A stretch of 64,000 nt of DNA from an uncultured Rhizobiaceae group bacterium (GTDB lineage: Bacteria; Pseudomonadota; Alphaproteobacteria; Rhizobiales; Rhizobiaceae). Under the pieces are notes generated by a model. The model was not told the DNA's origin. It saw only the letters and a program-made list of their open reading frames with translations, and ran no database searches. This document shows positions 54,784-63,707 of this stretch, piece by piece (positions within the stretch are counted from its first letter, which is position 1; each line of letters begins with the position of its first letter). The DNA lies in NCBI GenBank assembly GCA_937930845.1, contig CALHBJ010000014.1, positions 1 through 64,000 of the forward strand. The letters are read 5' to 3'. Both the position numbers and the translations under genes were made by a program.

Positions 54784-54807
54784 TTGATTGACGTTTACGT
54801 CAATCAA
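54784..54807. promoter_or_regulatory. Perfect palindromic operator upstream of etfBA
   Basis: Eleven bases, TTGATTGACGT (54784-54794), are mirrored exactly by ACGTCAATCAA (54797-54807) around TT. The core TTGACGTTTACGTCAA resembles the LiuR (MerR-family) motif known for branched-chain and fatty-acid degradation genes of proteobacteria. On the minus strand, TTGATT and TATTAT at 18-base spacing form a likely promoter that the palindrome overlaps, so it would act as a repressor site for etfBA. No LiuR-type gene is in the window. Confidence 0.7.
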
Positions 54808-54848
54808 TTCAAGTGACGAATCGGTGATGTGTGACGTTTGCCTATTGC

Positions 54849-55622
54849 CTATTGGCGGCCCCAACGTTCCTGGGGCAGATCGCGTGTGCCCGGCACGGTC
54901 TGGGCTGCTTTTGGCAACCTGACCTGGCGGTCGAACAGGGGGACATCGCGGCGTTTCATGAGGACAACCAGTACCAGGCCGACCAATGCGCCTCCCACAT
55001 GGGATGCCCACGACACGACGCCATTTGAATCGGTTACAAACATGAATACCTGAAACGCCAGCCAGCCACCGAGCAGGACATAGGCTGGCAGAAGGACGGG
55101 AATGCGCGACAAAAACAGAACCCAGACCTTTGTCTTGGGGTGCAGCATCAAATAAGCGGCAACAATACCGGCGGCAGCGCCAGATGCGCCAATCAGCGGT
55201 GCGTCGGACTGGTAGAAAGCGAAAGCGTGAAACATGGCCGCGCCCATGGCGCATAAAATGTAAAAAACAAGAAAGCGAAAGTGCCCAAGGGCATCTTCGA
55301 CATTGTCGCCAAACACCCAGATAAAGAGCATATTGCCCGCCAGGTGCCAGAAATCTGCGTGGAGAAAGGCCGACGTGATCGTGGTTGTCACATAGATGCC
55401 ATCGGGAATGAGGCCATATCCATCGGGCAGGGTGCGTAAATCATTGCTCACTGATGGCACATGGCCAAGGGCCAATATGAAATAGTGTGTCCCCCCTTCA
55501 ATGGCCGCGGCACCCCAATTCACCACCAGATAGACCACAACGTTGAGTGCGATAATTGAAATCGTCACCCATTGCAGTTTGATGCGTTCAACCGGATTGG
55601 TGTCATACAGTGGAATGAACAT
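54849..55622 (-). CDS. Rhomboid-family intramembrane serine protease
   Basis: A 257-residue membrane protease with six or seven helices. The catalytic dyad is visible: Ser in IGASGAAAGIVAAYLML and His in SWASHVGGALVGLV. The helix between L1 loop and site carries FLHADFWHLAGNMLFIWVFGD, the HxxxN motif. It cleaves membrane proteins within the bilayer. It is on the same strand as etfB downstream and as the adenosyltransferase gene upstream, in a group common in Hyphomicrobiales. Confidence 0.92.
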   Translation of the reverse strand: MFIPLYDTNPVERIKLQWVTISIIALNVVVYLVVNWGAAAIEGGTHYFILALGHVPSVSNDLRTLPDGYGLIPDGIYVTTTITSAFLHADFWHLAGNMLFIWVFGDNVEDALGHFRFLVFYILCAMGAAMFHAFAFYQSDAPLIGASGAAAGIVAAYLMLHPKTKVWVLFLSRIPVLLPAYVLLGGWLAFQVFMFVTDSNGVVSWASHVGGALVGLVLVVLMKRRDVPLFDRQVRLPKAAQTVPGTRDLPQERWGRQ

Positions 55623-55679
55623 GGTGAAATTCCGATCTGCATCTGCTGACAGGGTTGATGGGCGTGTGGCTTTTTAAGA

Positions 55680-56258
55680 CTATCGGTTCTCGCCGGGTAC
55701 CCACAAGATGTCATCTGCCCCATTTTCATTGGCATGACGTGCGGCCACAAACAGAAAGTCTGATACTCTGTTCATATAGCGAATGCCTATGGGGTTCACA
55801 TGTTCACCGGGTGTCTGCGCCAGATGTACGATCAACCGCTCTGCACGTCGGGCAGTGGTGCGCGCCAAATGCAATGTGGCTGCGGCCGGTGATCCGCCGG
55901 GCAAGATGAAAGAGCGCAAGGGTTTGAGCGCGCCGTTGAGCAGGTCGATGTCCTCTTCAATACGGCTTACCTGGGTCTCGACTAGCCGTAAGGGTTCGTA
56001 TGCCGGAGGCTCGTCTGTTTCCGGTGTGGCCAGGTCTGCGCCCAGATCAAACAGGTCATTTTGAATGCGCAACAGCATGGCATGGAGATCGCTGTTGTCG
56101 CCGGTGTGCAACCTGACCATGCCAATGGTGGCATTCGTTTCGTCCACCGTGCCGTAGGATTCGATGCGCAGATCGAATTTTGGCCGACGCTCGCCGGTGC
56201 CAAGCCCCGTGGTGCCATCGTCTCCAGTTTTTGTATAGATCTTGTTGAGTACGACCAT
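55680..56258 (-). CDS. Cob(I)alamin adenosyltransferase, PduO type
   Basis: A 192-residue PduO-type ATP:cob(I)alamin adenosyltransferase. The ATP-binding N-terminus is YTKTGDDGTTGLGTGERRPK, SYGTVDETNATIG follows, and the helical bundle ends with the RTTARRAERLIV signature. It makes adenosylcobalamin for enzymes such as methylmalonyl-CoA mutase. It follows the twin-transmembrane gene on the same strand, with about 45 bases between. Confidence 0.93.
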   Translation of the reverse strand: MVVLNKIYTKTGDDGTTGLGTGERRPKFDLRIESYGTVDETNATIGMVRLHTGDNSDLHAMLLRIQNDLFDLGADLATPETDEPPAYEPLRLVETQVSRIEEDIDLLNGALKPLRSFILPGGSPAAATLHLARTTARRAERLIVHLAQTPGEHVNPIGIRYMNRVSDFLFVAARHANENGADDILWVPGENR

Positions 56259-56301
56259 GGTGGGTGTCCTGGGCTTCTAAATGAGCGGGGAAATTTTTAG
56301 T

Positions 56302-56487
56302 TCAGCGGGTGGCGTAAACGACAATGACGATCACAACAATGGCGATGGCCTGGGCGATGACCCGCATGCGCATGAGCTTTTGAGACGTGTTGCCAGGGCC
56401 GTTTTTCAACATATTCCACAGTCCGCGCAACAAAATGAGCGCGACAATAACGCAGGCAATAAGGGCAATAATATATGGAAAGTTCAT
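56302..56487 (-). CDS. Twin-transmembrane small protein
   Basis: A 61-residue protein with two hydrophobic helices (about residues 4-25 and 42-59) joined by the loop NMLKNGPGNTSQKLMRMRV. This matches the twin-transmembrane or HIG1-like small proteins often encoded next to the adenosyltransferase in Hyphomicrobiales. No function is established. It is located between the EamA gene and the adenosyltransferase gene, all on the same strand. Confidence 0.8.
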   Translation of the reverse strand: MNFPYIIALIACVIVALILLRGLWNMLKNGPGNTSQKLMRMRVIAQAIAIVVIVIVVYATR

Positions 56488-56509
56488 TGGGCTGGTTCCC
56501 GCAACAAGG

Positions 56510-57439
56510 TCAATTTGAAGTTTTAGACAGGGGTTCGGCTGGTGCCAATGGCGACGAATTGTCCTTGTGGCCCGGCCCGGCAGTACTGCGTGTCGCCAAT
56601 GCCACCGCCACTGCGCACAAGATCATGCCAAATAACTGACTGGAGTTCAAAGTTTCATCAAATCCGACCCAGGCCATAAATGCGGCTACGGCGGGAACCA
56701 GAAAAAACAGAGTCGATACTTTGGCAACTGAGCCCTCGCGGATGAGCCACATGAGCAGGAACACGGCAATGAGCGACAACACGAATACAGACCATACCAG
56801 CGCAATGATCAATTCACCGTTCCATTCAACCTGTCGGGTTTCAAACAGCAGGGAAAACAGCCCCACGGGGATGACCGCGCCCAGATATTGCAGCGTGGTT
56901 CCGGTGCGAATGTCGCTGAGGCCACCAATGCGTTTTTGATAGACGGTTCCCAAAGTCACACTCACCATGCCGAAGAAGGCTGCGATAACGGTGGCGGTGT
57001 TGATGCCGCTGCTGGCAATGTCGAGCTTGGGGGCAACGACAAAGGCCACGCCCAAAAGCCCAAGCACGAGCCCGGCAATATGATTGCGCCCGATATGCTC
57101 GTGTAGAAACGCGCCCGCCACCAGGGCGGTGAGCAATGGCTGCAGGCCAACAATTACGGCAGAAACTCCGGCGGGCATGCCCTGGTCAATTGCCCAGAAA
57201 ACCGCGCCAAGATAAAGACCATGGATCAACATGCCGATGAGAATCGCGTGGAACGCCCCACGCCAGCCGGGCCAGCGGGCTTTCAGCATTAAGGCAATCA
57301 AACCCAAAACCACAAAGGCGGCGAGGAACCGAATCGCCAGAAAAGTGCCAGGTTCCGAATAGGGCATGGCCAGGCGTGCGTTGATGAAACCTGTTGCCCA
57401 CAGGCACACGAAAATAAATGGAATCAACCTGAGCAGCAT
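56510..57439 (-). CDS. EamA/DMT-family transporter
   Basis: A 309-residue transporter with ten helices in two EamA repeats (LPFIFVCLWATGFINARLAM in the first helix, VSTLFFLVPAVAAFMAWVGF in the last repeat). It resembles the window's other minus-strand EamA protein at 12226, including the SKVSALFFLVP or AKVSTLFFLVP segment, so the two are paralogues. Its complete N-terminus, MLLRLIPFIFVCLWATGFI, shows what the 12226 gene should look like. The substrate is unknown. Confidence 0.88.
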   Translation of the reverse strand: MLLRLIPFIFVCLWATGFINARLAMPYSEPGTFLAIRFLAAFVVLGLIALMLKARWPGWRGAFHAILIGMLIHGLYLGAVFWAIDQGMPAGVSAVIVGLQPLLTALVAGAFLHEHIGRNHIAGLVLGLLGVAFVVAPKLDIASSGINTATVIAAFFGMVSVTLGTVYQKRIGGLSDIRTGTTLQYLGAVIPVGLFSLLFETRQVEWNGELIIALVWSVFVLSLIAVFLLMWLIREGSVAKVSTLFFLVPAVAAFMAWVGFDETLNSSQLFGMILCAVAVALATRSTAGPGHKDNSSPLAPAEPLSKTSN

Positions 57440-57562
57440 GATGGCAATCTGGTTTTAGGTTGCAGACTGTTTGCCAGCCGCTTAACCACATGTCGAGATG
57501 TTGTGAAATTTCATCCGGTGCAAACGGCGTCACGATAGGTGCCGTAAAGGTTTGGGGCAGCA

Positions 57563-58528
57563 GTGCAGCAAATTACTGAAATCATTGCGCCCGTGTTTGC
57601 GCTCATTGCCTGTGGCTATCTGGTGGTTCGCATTGGCTATCTTGGGGCAGCGGTGGGCGATGCGCTCGCCGACTTCGTGTTCAAGGTAGGCGTGCCGTTG
57701 TTGCTGTGGCGTTCAATTGCAACCGCAGATTTTGCCGATACGGTCGGTCTGCCTTTGGTCTTTTCATTCTGGGTTGCCTATTTCAGTGGCGTGATCGCCA
57801 CCTGGCTGCTTGCCTGGATATGGATTGGTGTGATCTTCGGGCGCGATGCGCGCGCCACCATCGTGGCCTGTGTTGCGGCTGGATTTTCCAATCTCGTCCT
57901 GTTGGGAATTCCATTGATAGAACGGGCATACGGGCAGGACGGACTACAGATTCTGTTTCTGCTGGTGTCGATCCATCTGCCAATCGTCATGTTTGTGTCG
58001 ACCATTTTTCTGGAATTGGCCGAACGGTTGGACGGCATTCGCCATGCGCCGGTTGATTTTGTGAAAATCAGCCGCTCCGTCGCCAAGAGCTTATTCTACA
58101 ACCCCATTATCATGGGAATTCTTGCTGGCGTTTTCTGGCGTCTTACCGGGCTTGGTTTTGGGGGCATTCCCGGCCAGTTGGTGAATCTGATCGCCCAGGC
58201 CACGGTGCCTCTGGCCCTGTTTTCCCTGGGCATGGGGCTGATAAAATATGGCATTAAAGGCAATTTGCTCCCGGCGAGCGGGTTGGCGGCCATCTGCCTG
58301 ATTATTTTGCCCGGTGTTGTATTTGTGTTGGCAACACAGGTGTTCGTCCTGCCGGACCTGTGGACCAAAGTTGCTGTTTTGGCAGCGGCCAGCCCCACCG
58401 GCGTGAACGCTTATCTATTTGCCACCCATGTGAAGACTGGCGAAGGTTTGGCAACCAATACAATTGTAGTGTCGATGTTGGGCTCGGTGATGACCATTCC
58501 CCTATGGCTGGCGCTCACCGGTATCTAA
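57563..58528 (+). CDS. AEC-family (auxin efflux carrier-like) transporter
   Basis: A 321-residue permease with about ten helices in the AEC fold (PF03547). Typical stretches are APVFALIACGYLVVRIGYL at the N-terminus, NLVLLGIPLIERAYG, and AAASPTGVNAYLFATHV near the end. Bacterial members export or import organic acids and similar solutes. The specificity cannot be read from sequence. It starts at GTG 57563. Its end overlaps the convergent gluQRS by 27 bases. Confidence 0.88.
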   Translation: MQQITEIIAPVFALIACGYLVVRIGYLGAAVGDALADFVFKVGVPLLLWRSIATADFADTVGLPLVFSFWVAYFSGVIATWLLAWIWIGVIFGRDARATIVACVAAGFSNLVLLGIPLIERAYGQDGLQILFLLVSIHLPIVMFVSTIFLELAERLDGIRHAPVDFVKISRSVAKSLFYNPIIMGILAGVFWRLTGLGFGGIPGQLVNLIAQATVPLALFSLGMGLIKYGIKGNLLPASGLAAICLIILPGVVFVLATQVFVLPDLWTKVAVLAAASPTGVNAYLFATHVKTGEGLATNTIVVSMLGSVMTIPLWLALTGI

Positions 58529-59407
58529 ACCGATCATTCGTATGACGTCATGGGCTGTAACACCGGCCAAACGCAGTGCGCGCAAACTTGTGTCACCGGC
58601 GCTTTTGGACAGTTTGCGTCCGTGGGAATCCAGCACCAGCTGGTGGTGGTAATAGGTCGGAGTTGGAAAGCCCAGGAGATCCTGCAACACCCGGTGAACA
58701 CTGGTTGCGTGGAACAGATCACTGCCGCGCACCACATGGGTGATGCCCTGCAAGGCATCGTCCACCACCGCAGACAGGTGGTAGCTGGTGGGGGTATCGG
58801 AGCGGGCAATCACCACATCGCCCCATTGGCGAGAATTTGCTTCCTGCTTGCCGGTTTCGCCATTGGGGCCCCTGCCGGTTTCATCAAACACCAGCGGCCT
58901 GCCAACATGGGCAATGGCTTTTGACATGTTCAGCCGCAGACTGTGAATAGGCTGGGAATGACATGCTTCCTGCAGATCGATCTTTGTCCAGTTGCGTTCA
59001 TCGCCGGGGTAGTGCGGCGATCCATCGGGATCGCATGGCCAGTGGCTGCCCTGGGCCTGTTTGTGATCAATGCATTGCCGGATCTCCCGGCGGCTCAGGA
59101 AAGCAGGATAGACCAGTTCGGCATCGACCAGTACGGATAGGGCAGATTCATAATCGCCAAAGTGATCAGATTGACGCCGGGGCTCTTCGTCCCAATCAAT
59201 GCCGAGCCAGGACAGGTCGTCCAGCATTTGCTCTTCGAGCAGGGGAGTGCAGCGCACCCGGTCAATATCTTCGATGCGGAGCAAAAATTTTGCCCCCATT
59301 TCCCGCGCCATGCGGTGATTGACTATCGCGGCATAGGCGTGGCCCAAATGCAATGCGCCATTTGGGCTGGGAGCGAATCGGAAAACGGGTTGGACAGGCG
59401 AGCTCAT
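58502..59407 (-). CDS. gluQ: Glutamyl-Q tRNA(Asp) synthetase
   Basis: A 301-residue truncated glutamyl-tRNA synthetase that glutamylates queuosine at position 34 of tRNA-Asp. It has the catalytic domain only, with HIGH as FAPSPNGALHLGHAYAA and KMSKS as GRKLSKSAG, and lacks the anticodon-binding domain. The zinc region retains two cysteines (RQCIDH and WPCDPDG). The start is ATG 59407, 41 bases from the divergent glycosylase start. Confidence 0.92.
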   Translation of the reverse strand: MSSPVQPVFRFAPSPNGALHLGHAYAAIVNHRMAREMGAKFLLRIEDIDRVRCTPLLEEQMLDDLSWLGIDWDEEPRRQSDHFGDYESALSVLVDAELVYPAFLSRREIRQCIDHKQAQGSHWPCDPDGSPHYPGDERNWTKIDLQEACHSQPIHSLRLNMSKAIAHVGRPLVFDETGRGPNGETGKQEANSRQWGDVVIARSDTPTSYHLSAVVDDALQGITHVVRGSDLFHATSVHRVLQDLLGFPTPTYYHHQLVLDSHGRKLSKSAGDTSLRALRLAGVTAHDVIRMIGLDTGERQP

Positions 59408-59448
59408 GGGTTAAAACTAGTGATTATTCCTGTCGGCGAGAAGTGCCC

Positions 59449-60096
59449 ATGAGACCAGACCCAATTCGTGATGAACGCAGTCTCCAGGCAGCGCTTGCAG
59501 AATTGTCGAAACATGATCCGGCAATGGCCAAGCTTATTGCCGGTCTGGATAGTATTCCCTTGCGCCGCCGCACGCCGGGCTTTGCCGGACTGGCTGAAAT
59601 CGTGATTGCCCAACAGGTGTCCAAGGCTTCTGCCTCGGCGATGCTTGGCAGGTTGAAACAGCTGGTTGTGCCATTGGACGCCCCGCACATATTGGAATTG
59701 GGCCTTGAGCCATTGGTTGCAGCTGGCCTGTCACGGGCCAAGCAATCCACCCTCATGGGATTGGCCAGGGCAATGGATGACGGCACACTGGTTCCACATT
59801 CCTTATGTGAAATGCCAGCGAATGAAGCCATGGATCATCTCACGGCTCTAAAGGGGATCGGTCCATGGACGGCGGAGGTTTTTCTGCTCTTTTCTGCCGG
59901 GCATGTTGATGTCTTTCCAGCAGGTGATGTGGCGCTTCAACACGCGGTGGGTTGGGTTTGCGAATTTGACGGCAAGCCCGACCAGAAACAGACCCGACAA
60001 CTAGCGGAGCGCTGGGCACCGTTGAGAGGCGTGGCCGCGCGCGTGCTATATGCCCATTACGGGAAGGTGCGGGGCATGGAAGAGCTGCCGGTTTAA
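59449..60096 (+). CDS. DNA-3-methyladenine glycosylase II family
   Basis: A 215-residue AlkA-type HhH-GPD DNA glycosylase that removes alkylated bases. The helix-hairpin-helix is LKGIGPWTAEVFLLF, followed by the catalytic Asp in FPAGDVALQHAVGW. It lacks the N-terminal domain of E. coli AlkA, as is usual in alphaproteobacteria. The start at ATG 59449 avoids overlap with gluQRS. Confidence 0.9.
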   Translation: MRPDPIRDERSLQAALAELSKHDPAMAKLIAGLDSIPLRRRTPGFAGLAEIVIAQQVSKASASAMLGRLKQLVVPLDAPHILELGLEPLVAAGLSRAKQSTLMGLARAMDDGTLVPHSLCEMPANEAMDHLTALKGIGPWTAEVFLLFSAGHVDVFPAGDVALQHAVGWVCEFDGKPDQKQTRQLAERWAPLRGVAARVLYAHYGKVRGMEELPV

Positions 60097-60279
60097 GATC
60101 AATCCCACGTGATCGGGCACATTGGATGTTTGCATTAGACGGGGAAAGAAAATTGGTCGCACATGGCAAGAGGTTCACAAACCTGTCTTACTGTCATTAG
60201 ACTGTTGGCACGCAAAACCATTATTTGATTCTCGACAGGGATTCCTGAAAATGCCTGGTCGGGACAGGAGGGAAATGCA

Positions 60280-60837
60280 GTGACGATTGCCGTCAATCCC
60301 GAGCTCCATCCGGCGCTCGTTTTGAATGCGGACTATCGCCCTTTGTCCTATTATCCGCTGTCATTGTGGTCTTGGCAGGATGCGATCAAGGCCGTTTTCC
60401 TCGATCGTGTGAATATTGTCTCCGAATATGAAGCGGCGGTTTCTTCACCCTCGTTCCAGATGAAGCTGCCAAGCGTTGTCTCGCTCAAGCAATATATTCA
60501 ACCACAAAGACACCCCGCATTTACCCGGTTCAACCTGTTCCTGCGCGATCGGTTTGAATGCCAGTATTGCGGGTCGCCAAACGACCTGACCTTCGATCAC
60601 CTTGTTCCCAGATCACGCGGTGGGCTGACAACCTGGGAAAACATCATCACCGCCTGTTCGCCCTGTAACCTGAAGAAGGGTGGCAAAATGCCTAAGGATG
60701 CAGGCATGGTGCCGAATCGTAAGCCGTGGATTCCAACGGTCCATGATCTGCACAATGCAGGGCGGAAATTCCCCCCCAATTTTCTCCACGAAAGCTGGAT
60801 GGACTATCTGTACTGGGACGCGCCGCTGGAACCCTGA
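60280..60837 (+). CDS. HNH endonuclease (core-genome type)
   Basis: A 185-residue HNH protein with the zinc-ribbon form of the motif: CQYCG, DHLVPRSRGG, NIITACSPCNLKKGG. It is a widely conserved alphaproteobacterial protein starting TIAVNPELHPALVLNADYRP, of unknown biological role and probably not part of a defence system. It is unrelated in layout to the HNH protein at 288. The start is GTG 60280, with GGAGGGAA upstream. Confidence 0.9.
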   Translation: MTIAVNPELHPALVLNADYRPLSYYPLSLWSWQDAIKAVFLDRVNIVSEYEAAVSSPSFQMKLPSVVSLKQYIQPQRHPAFTRFNLFLRDRFECQYCGSPNDLTFDHLVPRSRGGLTTWENIITACSPCNLKKGGKMPKDAGMVPNRKPWIPTVHDLHNAGRKFPPNFLHESWMDYLYWDAPLEP

Positions 60838-60866
60838 TATGCCGTAGCTTGTTTGCTGCTGGTGCT

Positions 60867-61415
60867 TTAGCTGGCGTTGGTTGCGCCAAACGCACCGCGA
60901 TAGGCAAATATCGACAGGAAGCTGGCTGCGATTACATTCCAACCGGCAAAGCTGATGCCCAAAAAGCGACCGGCGGCTTCTTCACAACTGGGGGGTTTTG
61001 AGTTTGACAGGCTATCGAGAAGGTTGCCCGCGTTGCTGGAGGTGGCGGTCAGTCCAGCACCGCATGATTCAGGCCCCGGCCAAAAGCCCCATTCAGCCCC
61101 CGCATGGTATGCGCCGATCAATGCTGTTGCCACGAGGCATAAAAAGGCGATCATCAAAGTGCCGCGCACGATACAGGCAGGCCATTTCATCAAAGCGGAA
61201 ATCGCGCCAATGACAATGAACGGAATGCCCCAATAATAGGGGTTGCGCTGTTCCAGACACAGGGCACAGGGTGCGTAGCCGCCGATATGTTCAAAACCCA
61301 GCGCACTGCCAATGATGATGATCATCCCCAATGCGACCAGAACGGCGGCCTTTGTTTGCGCTGGCCCTGCGGAAAGCCACATGGCGGAAACTGAATTTGA
61401 AGGGATATCAGACAC
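60867..61415 (-). CDS. dsbB: Disulfide bond formation protein B family
   Basis: A 182-residue membrane protein with four helices. The first redox pair is APCALCLEQRNPYYWG, and the second pair is supplied by SCGAG and SCEEA in the second periplasmic loop. It reoxidises DsbA-type proteins using quinone. The start at GTG 61415 has AGGGGAA upstream and overlaps the end of exoD by 8 bases, so the pair is translationally coupled. Confidence 0.88.
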   Translation of the reverse strand: MSDIPSNSVSAMWLSAGPAQTKAAVLVALGMIIIIGSALGFEHIGGYAPCALCLEQRNPYYWGIPFIVIGAISALMKWPACIVRGTLMIAFLCLVATALIGAYHAGAEWGFWPGPESCGAGLTATSSNAGNLLDSLSNSKPPSCEEAAGRFLGISFAGWNVIAASFLSIFAYRGAFGATNAS

Positions 61416-62049
61416 CGGTTGTTCCCCTGACAAGTTCAACAATGGCAGAAATCAATGCTTGCCCGCCGATGATCAACAGAGCCACCCAGATTAACCCGAT
61501 CACCAGACCCAGCAGGATGAGCAGGCCATCGCGTTCCACCAGACCAACGGCGGCAATGGTAACCCCAAGACCTGGAACAGAATTGGTAAGCGGCAGGGGC
61601 ACGAGAATGGAAGCGCAGGGGATCATCAACAATGCTCCAATGATGCGCAGACCCATGCCCTCACTTAGAGCGCCAAACCGGGGACCGGCGAAGAACTCGA
61701 ACCGTTTCAGCCAGGGCCTGGCCCGGGAAATCGTATTGCCAAGCAGGGAGATGCCAAAACGCCGTTCCCGCAGGCTGCCCGGCAGTGCAACGCGGGTGCG
61801 CCCAGCGGCCAATTGCCAGCTCAGATAGAGCATGGGCAGGGCAACGATCTGGGGGAGTATATATACAAAAGGCAATGTGCAGGGCAGCGCCATAAGCAGC
61901 AAAATTACCCCATAGGCCCGTGCCTGCAGGGTGTCCGTCAGTTCACCAAGGCTGACTGTTGCGTTGTCGCCAAGACTGGTGCGCAATTTGGAAAGCACAT
62001 CATCCAGCAATGCGGTGGTTCCCGCAATTTGTTCGTCGCTTTGATGCAT
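61408..62049 (-). CDS. exoD: ExoD-family membrane protein
   Basis: A 213-residue protein of the ExoD family (PF06055), linked to exopolysaccharide production and alkali tolerance in rhizobia. Features are a conserved ARAYGVILLLMALPCTLPFV helix region, PGSLRERRFG, and four to five helices. The start at ATG 62049 is preferred; the frame is open to 62097, but those codons are cysteine-rich and unlike the family. It is coupled to dsbB. Confidence 0.87.
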   Translation of the reverse strand: MHQSDEQIAGTTALLDDVLSKLRTSLGDNATVSLGELTDTLQARAYGVILLLMALPCTLPFVYILPQIVALPMLYLSWQLAAGRTRVALPGSLRERRFGISLLGNTISRARPWLKRFEFFAGPRFGALSEGMGLRIIGALLMIPCASILVPLPLTNSVPGLGVTIAAVGLVERDGLLILLGLVIGLIWVALLIIGGQALISAIVELVRGTTGV

Positions 62050-62246
62050 ATATGGGAAGTCCGATTCACAGGTGCGGCATGGGCAATTGGATACCACATC
62101 GCCTTGCGCTGCGAAACGGTCTGATTGTGAACTTTGCTGCCTGAACTATTGTGCAAGGTCGGCTAAATTTATCAGATATTGAAATTAGCGATTGCCAGCT
62201 TCACGCGGATGGCTATATTCCGCCGCGTACGACCCAAAGTACCGCT

Positions 62247-62331
62247 GCCCCTCTGGCGGAATTGGTAGACGCGCGGGATTCAAAATCCCGTTCCTTCGGG
62301 AGTGCCGGTTCGATTCCGGCGGGGGGCACCA
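62247..62331 (+). tRNA. tRNA-Leu(CAA)
   Basis: The 85 bases fold as a class II tRNA. The acceptor GCCCCTC pairs with GGGGGGC (one G-T). The anticodon stem GGGAT/ATCCC encloses a loop with CAA. A variable stem TTCCTTCGGGAG and a T-arm GCCGGTTCGATTCCGGC follow, then discriminator A and an encoded CCA at 62329-62331. The long variable arm and the CAA anticodon identify leucine. Confidence 0.95.
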
Positions 62332-62420
62332 AAAGCTTTGATGGCTTTGTGGTTTGATGCGGCTTGAGATTGGATGTTGGCCGCCCCTGGGTGTGTTTTG
62401 GCTGCCTTTTGTGTGTTCAG

Positions 62421-63701
62421 TTAGCGCAAACGCAGTTTGCCGACCCATTTGTTCCATAGGTTTTTCAACATCTGGCGATTGTATTTGGCGCGGCATGCGC
62501 CTTCCAGCTCTTCTAAAGTGTCGCTCTTTAGGCCGATCAACAGGTTGGTGATCGCAATGCGGTCTGGCCAGATACGGTTCATCATCCAGTGGTTGTTTTG
62601 GGCCAGGCTATCGGCTTCGATGAATGTCTTGCGGGACAGCAGATTTTTTGTGGCGAACAGCATTGTCTGCATGCCCGGAGAATAGGCAGCATATGCCTCA
62701 TCAAATGCCATTTTCCACGGAATAAGCCGGCCATTGCGCTCAAACATGATGAGCGTGGCGACAATTTTGCCATCCAGATAAATAGAGTGGAACTGACAGG
62801 CGTTGCGTGCGGCCAGGTGGGCGACGATCTGACGGGAAAATGCTGCGATGCGCTTGTGATTGTACAGCGCCGTGCCGCGGCGGCCTTTCCAGCCCTTAAG
62901 TTCAAGCGTAATGAATTCCTCAAACGCATCCAACGCCTGATCTTCTGATTTGGCGATGGAAAAACTTACCTCTCCCTTGGCTTTCAACAGCTTCATCTGG
63001 CGACGAAGTTCGCGGCGGCGTTTGGGCCCAAGCAGTCCTGCGATTGTGGCCTTTGGATCTTTGCTTGCCAGCAATGCCGCACGTTTGAAGGTGCAGCATT
63101 CGCGGAAGGGCAGCCCAAGGCTTGAGGCGGCTTCCTGCAGGACGGAATTGGCTTTGCTGTCCTGGCGAAGGTGCATGATGTCGAATACGCTGGGCATGCC
63201 AAGCGCAGGGTCAGACAACAGCCGCAACAGCGTTTCGCAGGTTTCCCCCGCACTGGCGGTATCGATTAATGGTGTGCCGATTGGCATATATTCGTTGGAC
63301 AGGATTTGTAAAACACGATGCCTTGGCAGGCCGGTTTTGGCTACATGAACCGGTGCAAAAAATTTGAGGATGCGGCGGGTGTCGACGCTTTCCCAAAGGC
63401 ACAGCATCCAACATCCTTCTTGTGCCAGAAGCGATGTCAGCCGGGGCCATGCGGCGTGTAAAATGTCTGGCTCGAAGAAAATATTGGAGTCGGTGGCGCG
63501 TGTGTTGAGATCGTGAATATCGTCCAACAGGCGTGTTAACCCGAACGCGGGAATCATCTCCAGTTCCCAAAGGCTGGACGTCATGCTGCCCTGGCTTGCG
63601 CGCAACATGGGCGTGCGCTTTTCCCGCCGGCGTTCCAGCACGCCACCAAAACTGTCTCTCTTGCGCGACGATTGTTGGACGATGTCTTCAAACACACCCA
63701 T
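62421..63701 (-). CDS. GNAT acetyltransferase, CelD/BcsL family
   Basis: A 426-residue protein with a GNAT_6 (CelD/BcsL, PF13480) fold: RRRELRRQMKLLKAKGEVSF, FEEFITLELKGWKGRRGTAL, then SIYLDGKIVATLIMFERNGRL. Members acylate polysaccharide or peptidoglycan precursors and are common in exopolysaccharide clusters. Residues about 1-130 form a less conserved N-terminal part. A flippase gene lies just upstream on the same strand, with only 6 bases between, so the two are an operon. Confidence 0.8.
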   Translation of the reverse strand: MGVFEDIVQQSSRKRDSFGGVLERRREKRTPMLRASQGSMTSSLWELEMIPAFGLTRLLDDIHDLNTRATDSNIFFEPDILHAAWPRLTSLLAQEGCWMLCLWESVDTRRILKFFAPVHVAKTGLPRHRVLQILSNEYMPIGTPLIDTASAGETCETLLRLLSDPALGMPSVFDIMHLRQDSKANSVLQEAASSLGLPFRECCTFKRAALLASKDPKATIAGLLGPKRRRELRRQMKLLKAKGEVSFSIAKSEDQALDAFEEFITLELKGWKGRRGTALYNHKRIAAFSRQIVAHLAARNACQFHSIYLDGKIVATLIMFERNGRLIPWKMAFDEAYAAYSPGMQTMLFATKNLLSRKTFIEADSLAQNNHWMMNRIWPDRIAITNLLIGLKSDTLEELEGACRAKYNRQMLKNLWNKWVGKLRLR

Positions 63702-63707
63702 GGAGGT

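Noticed and set aside
56259-56301. Cobalamin riboswitch before the adenosyltransferase gene
   Set aside because: Only 43 bases separate it from the upstream small gene, too few for a B12 riboswitch, and no B12-box-like sequence was seen.
60280-60837. Second HNH gene as part of a defence system
   Set aside because: It belongs to a widely conserved alphaproteobacterial family in a core context between repair and dsbB genes.
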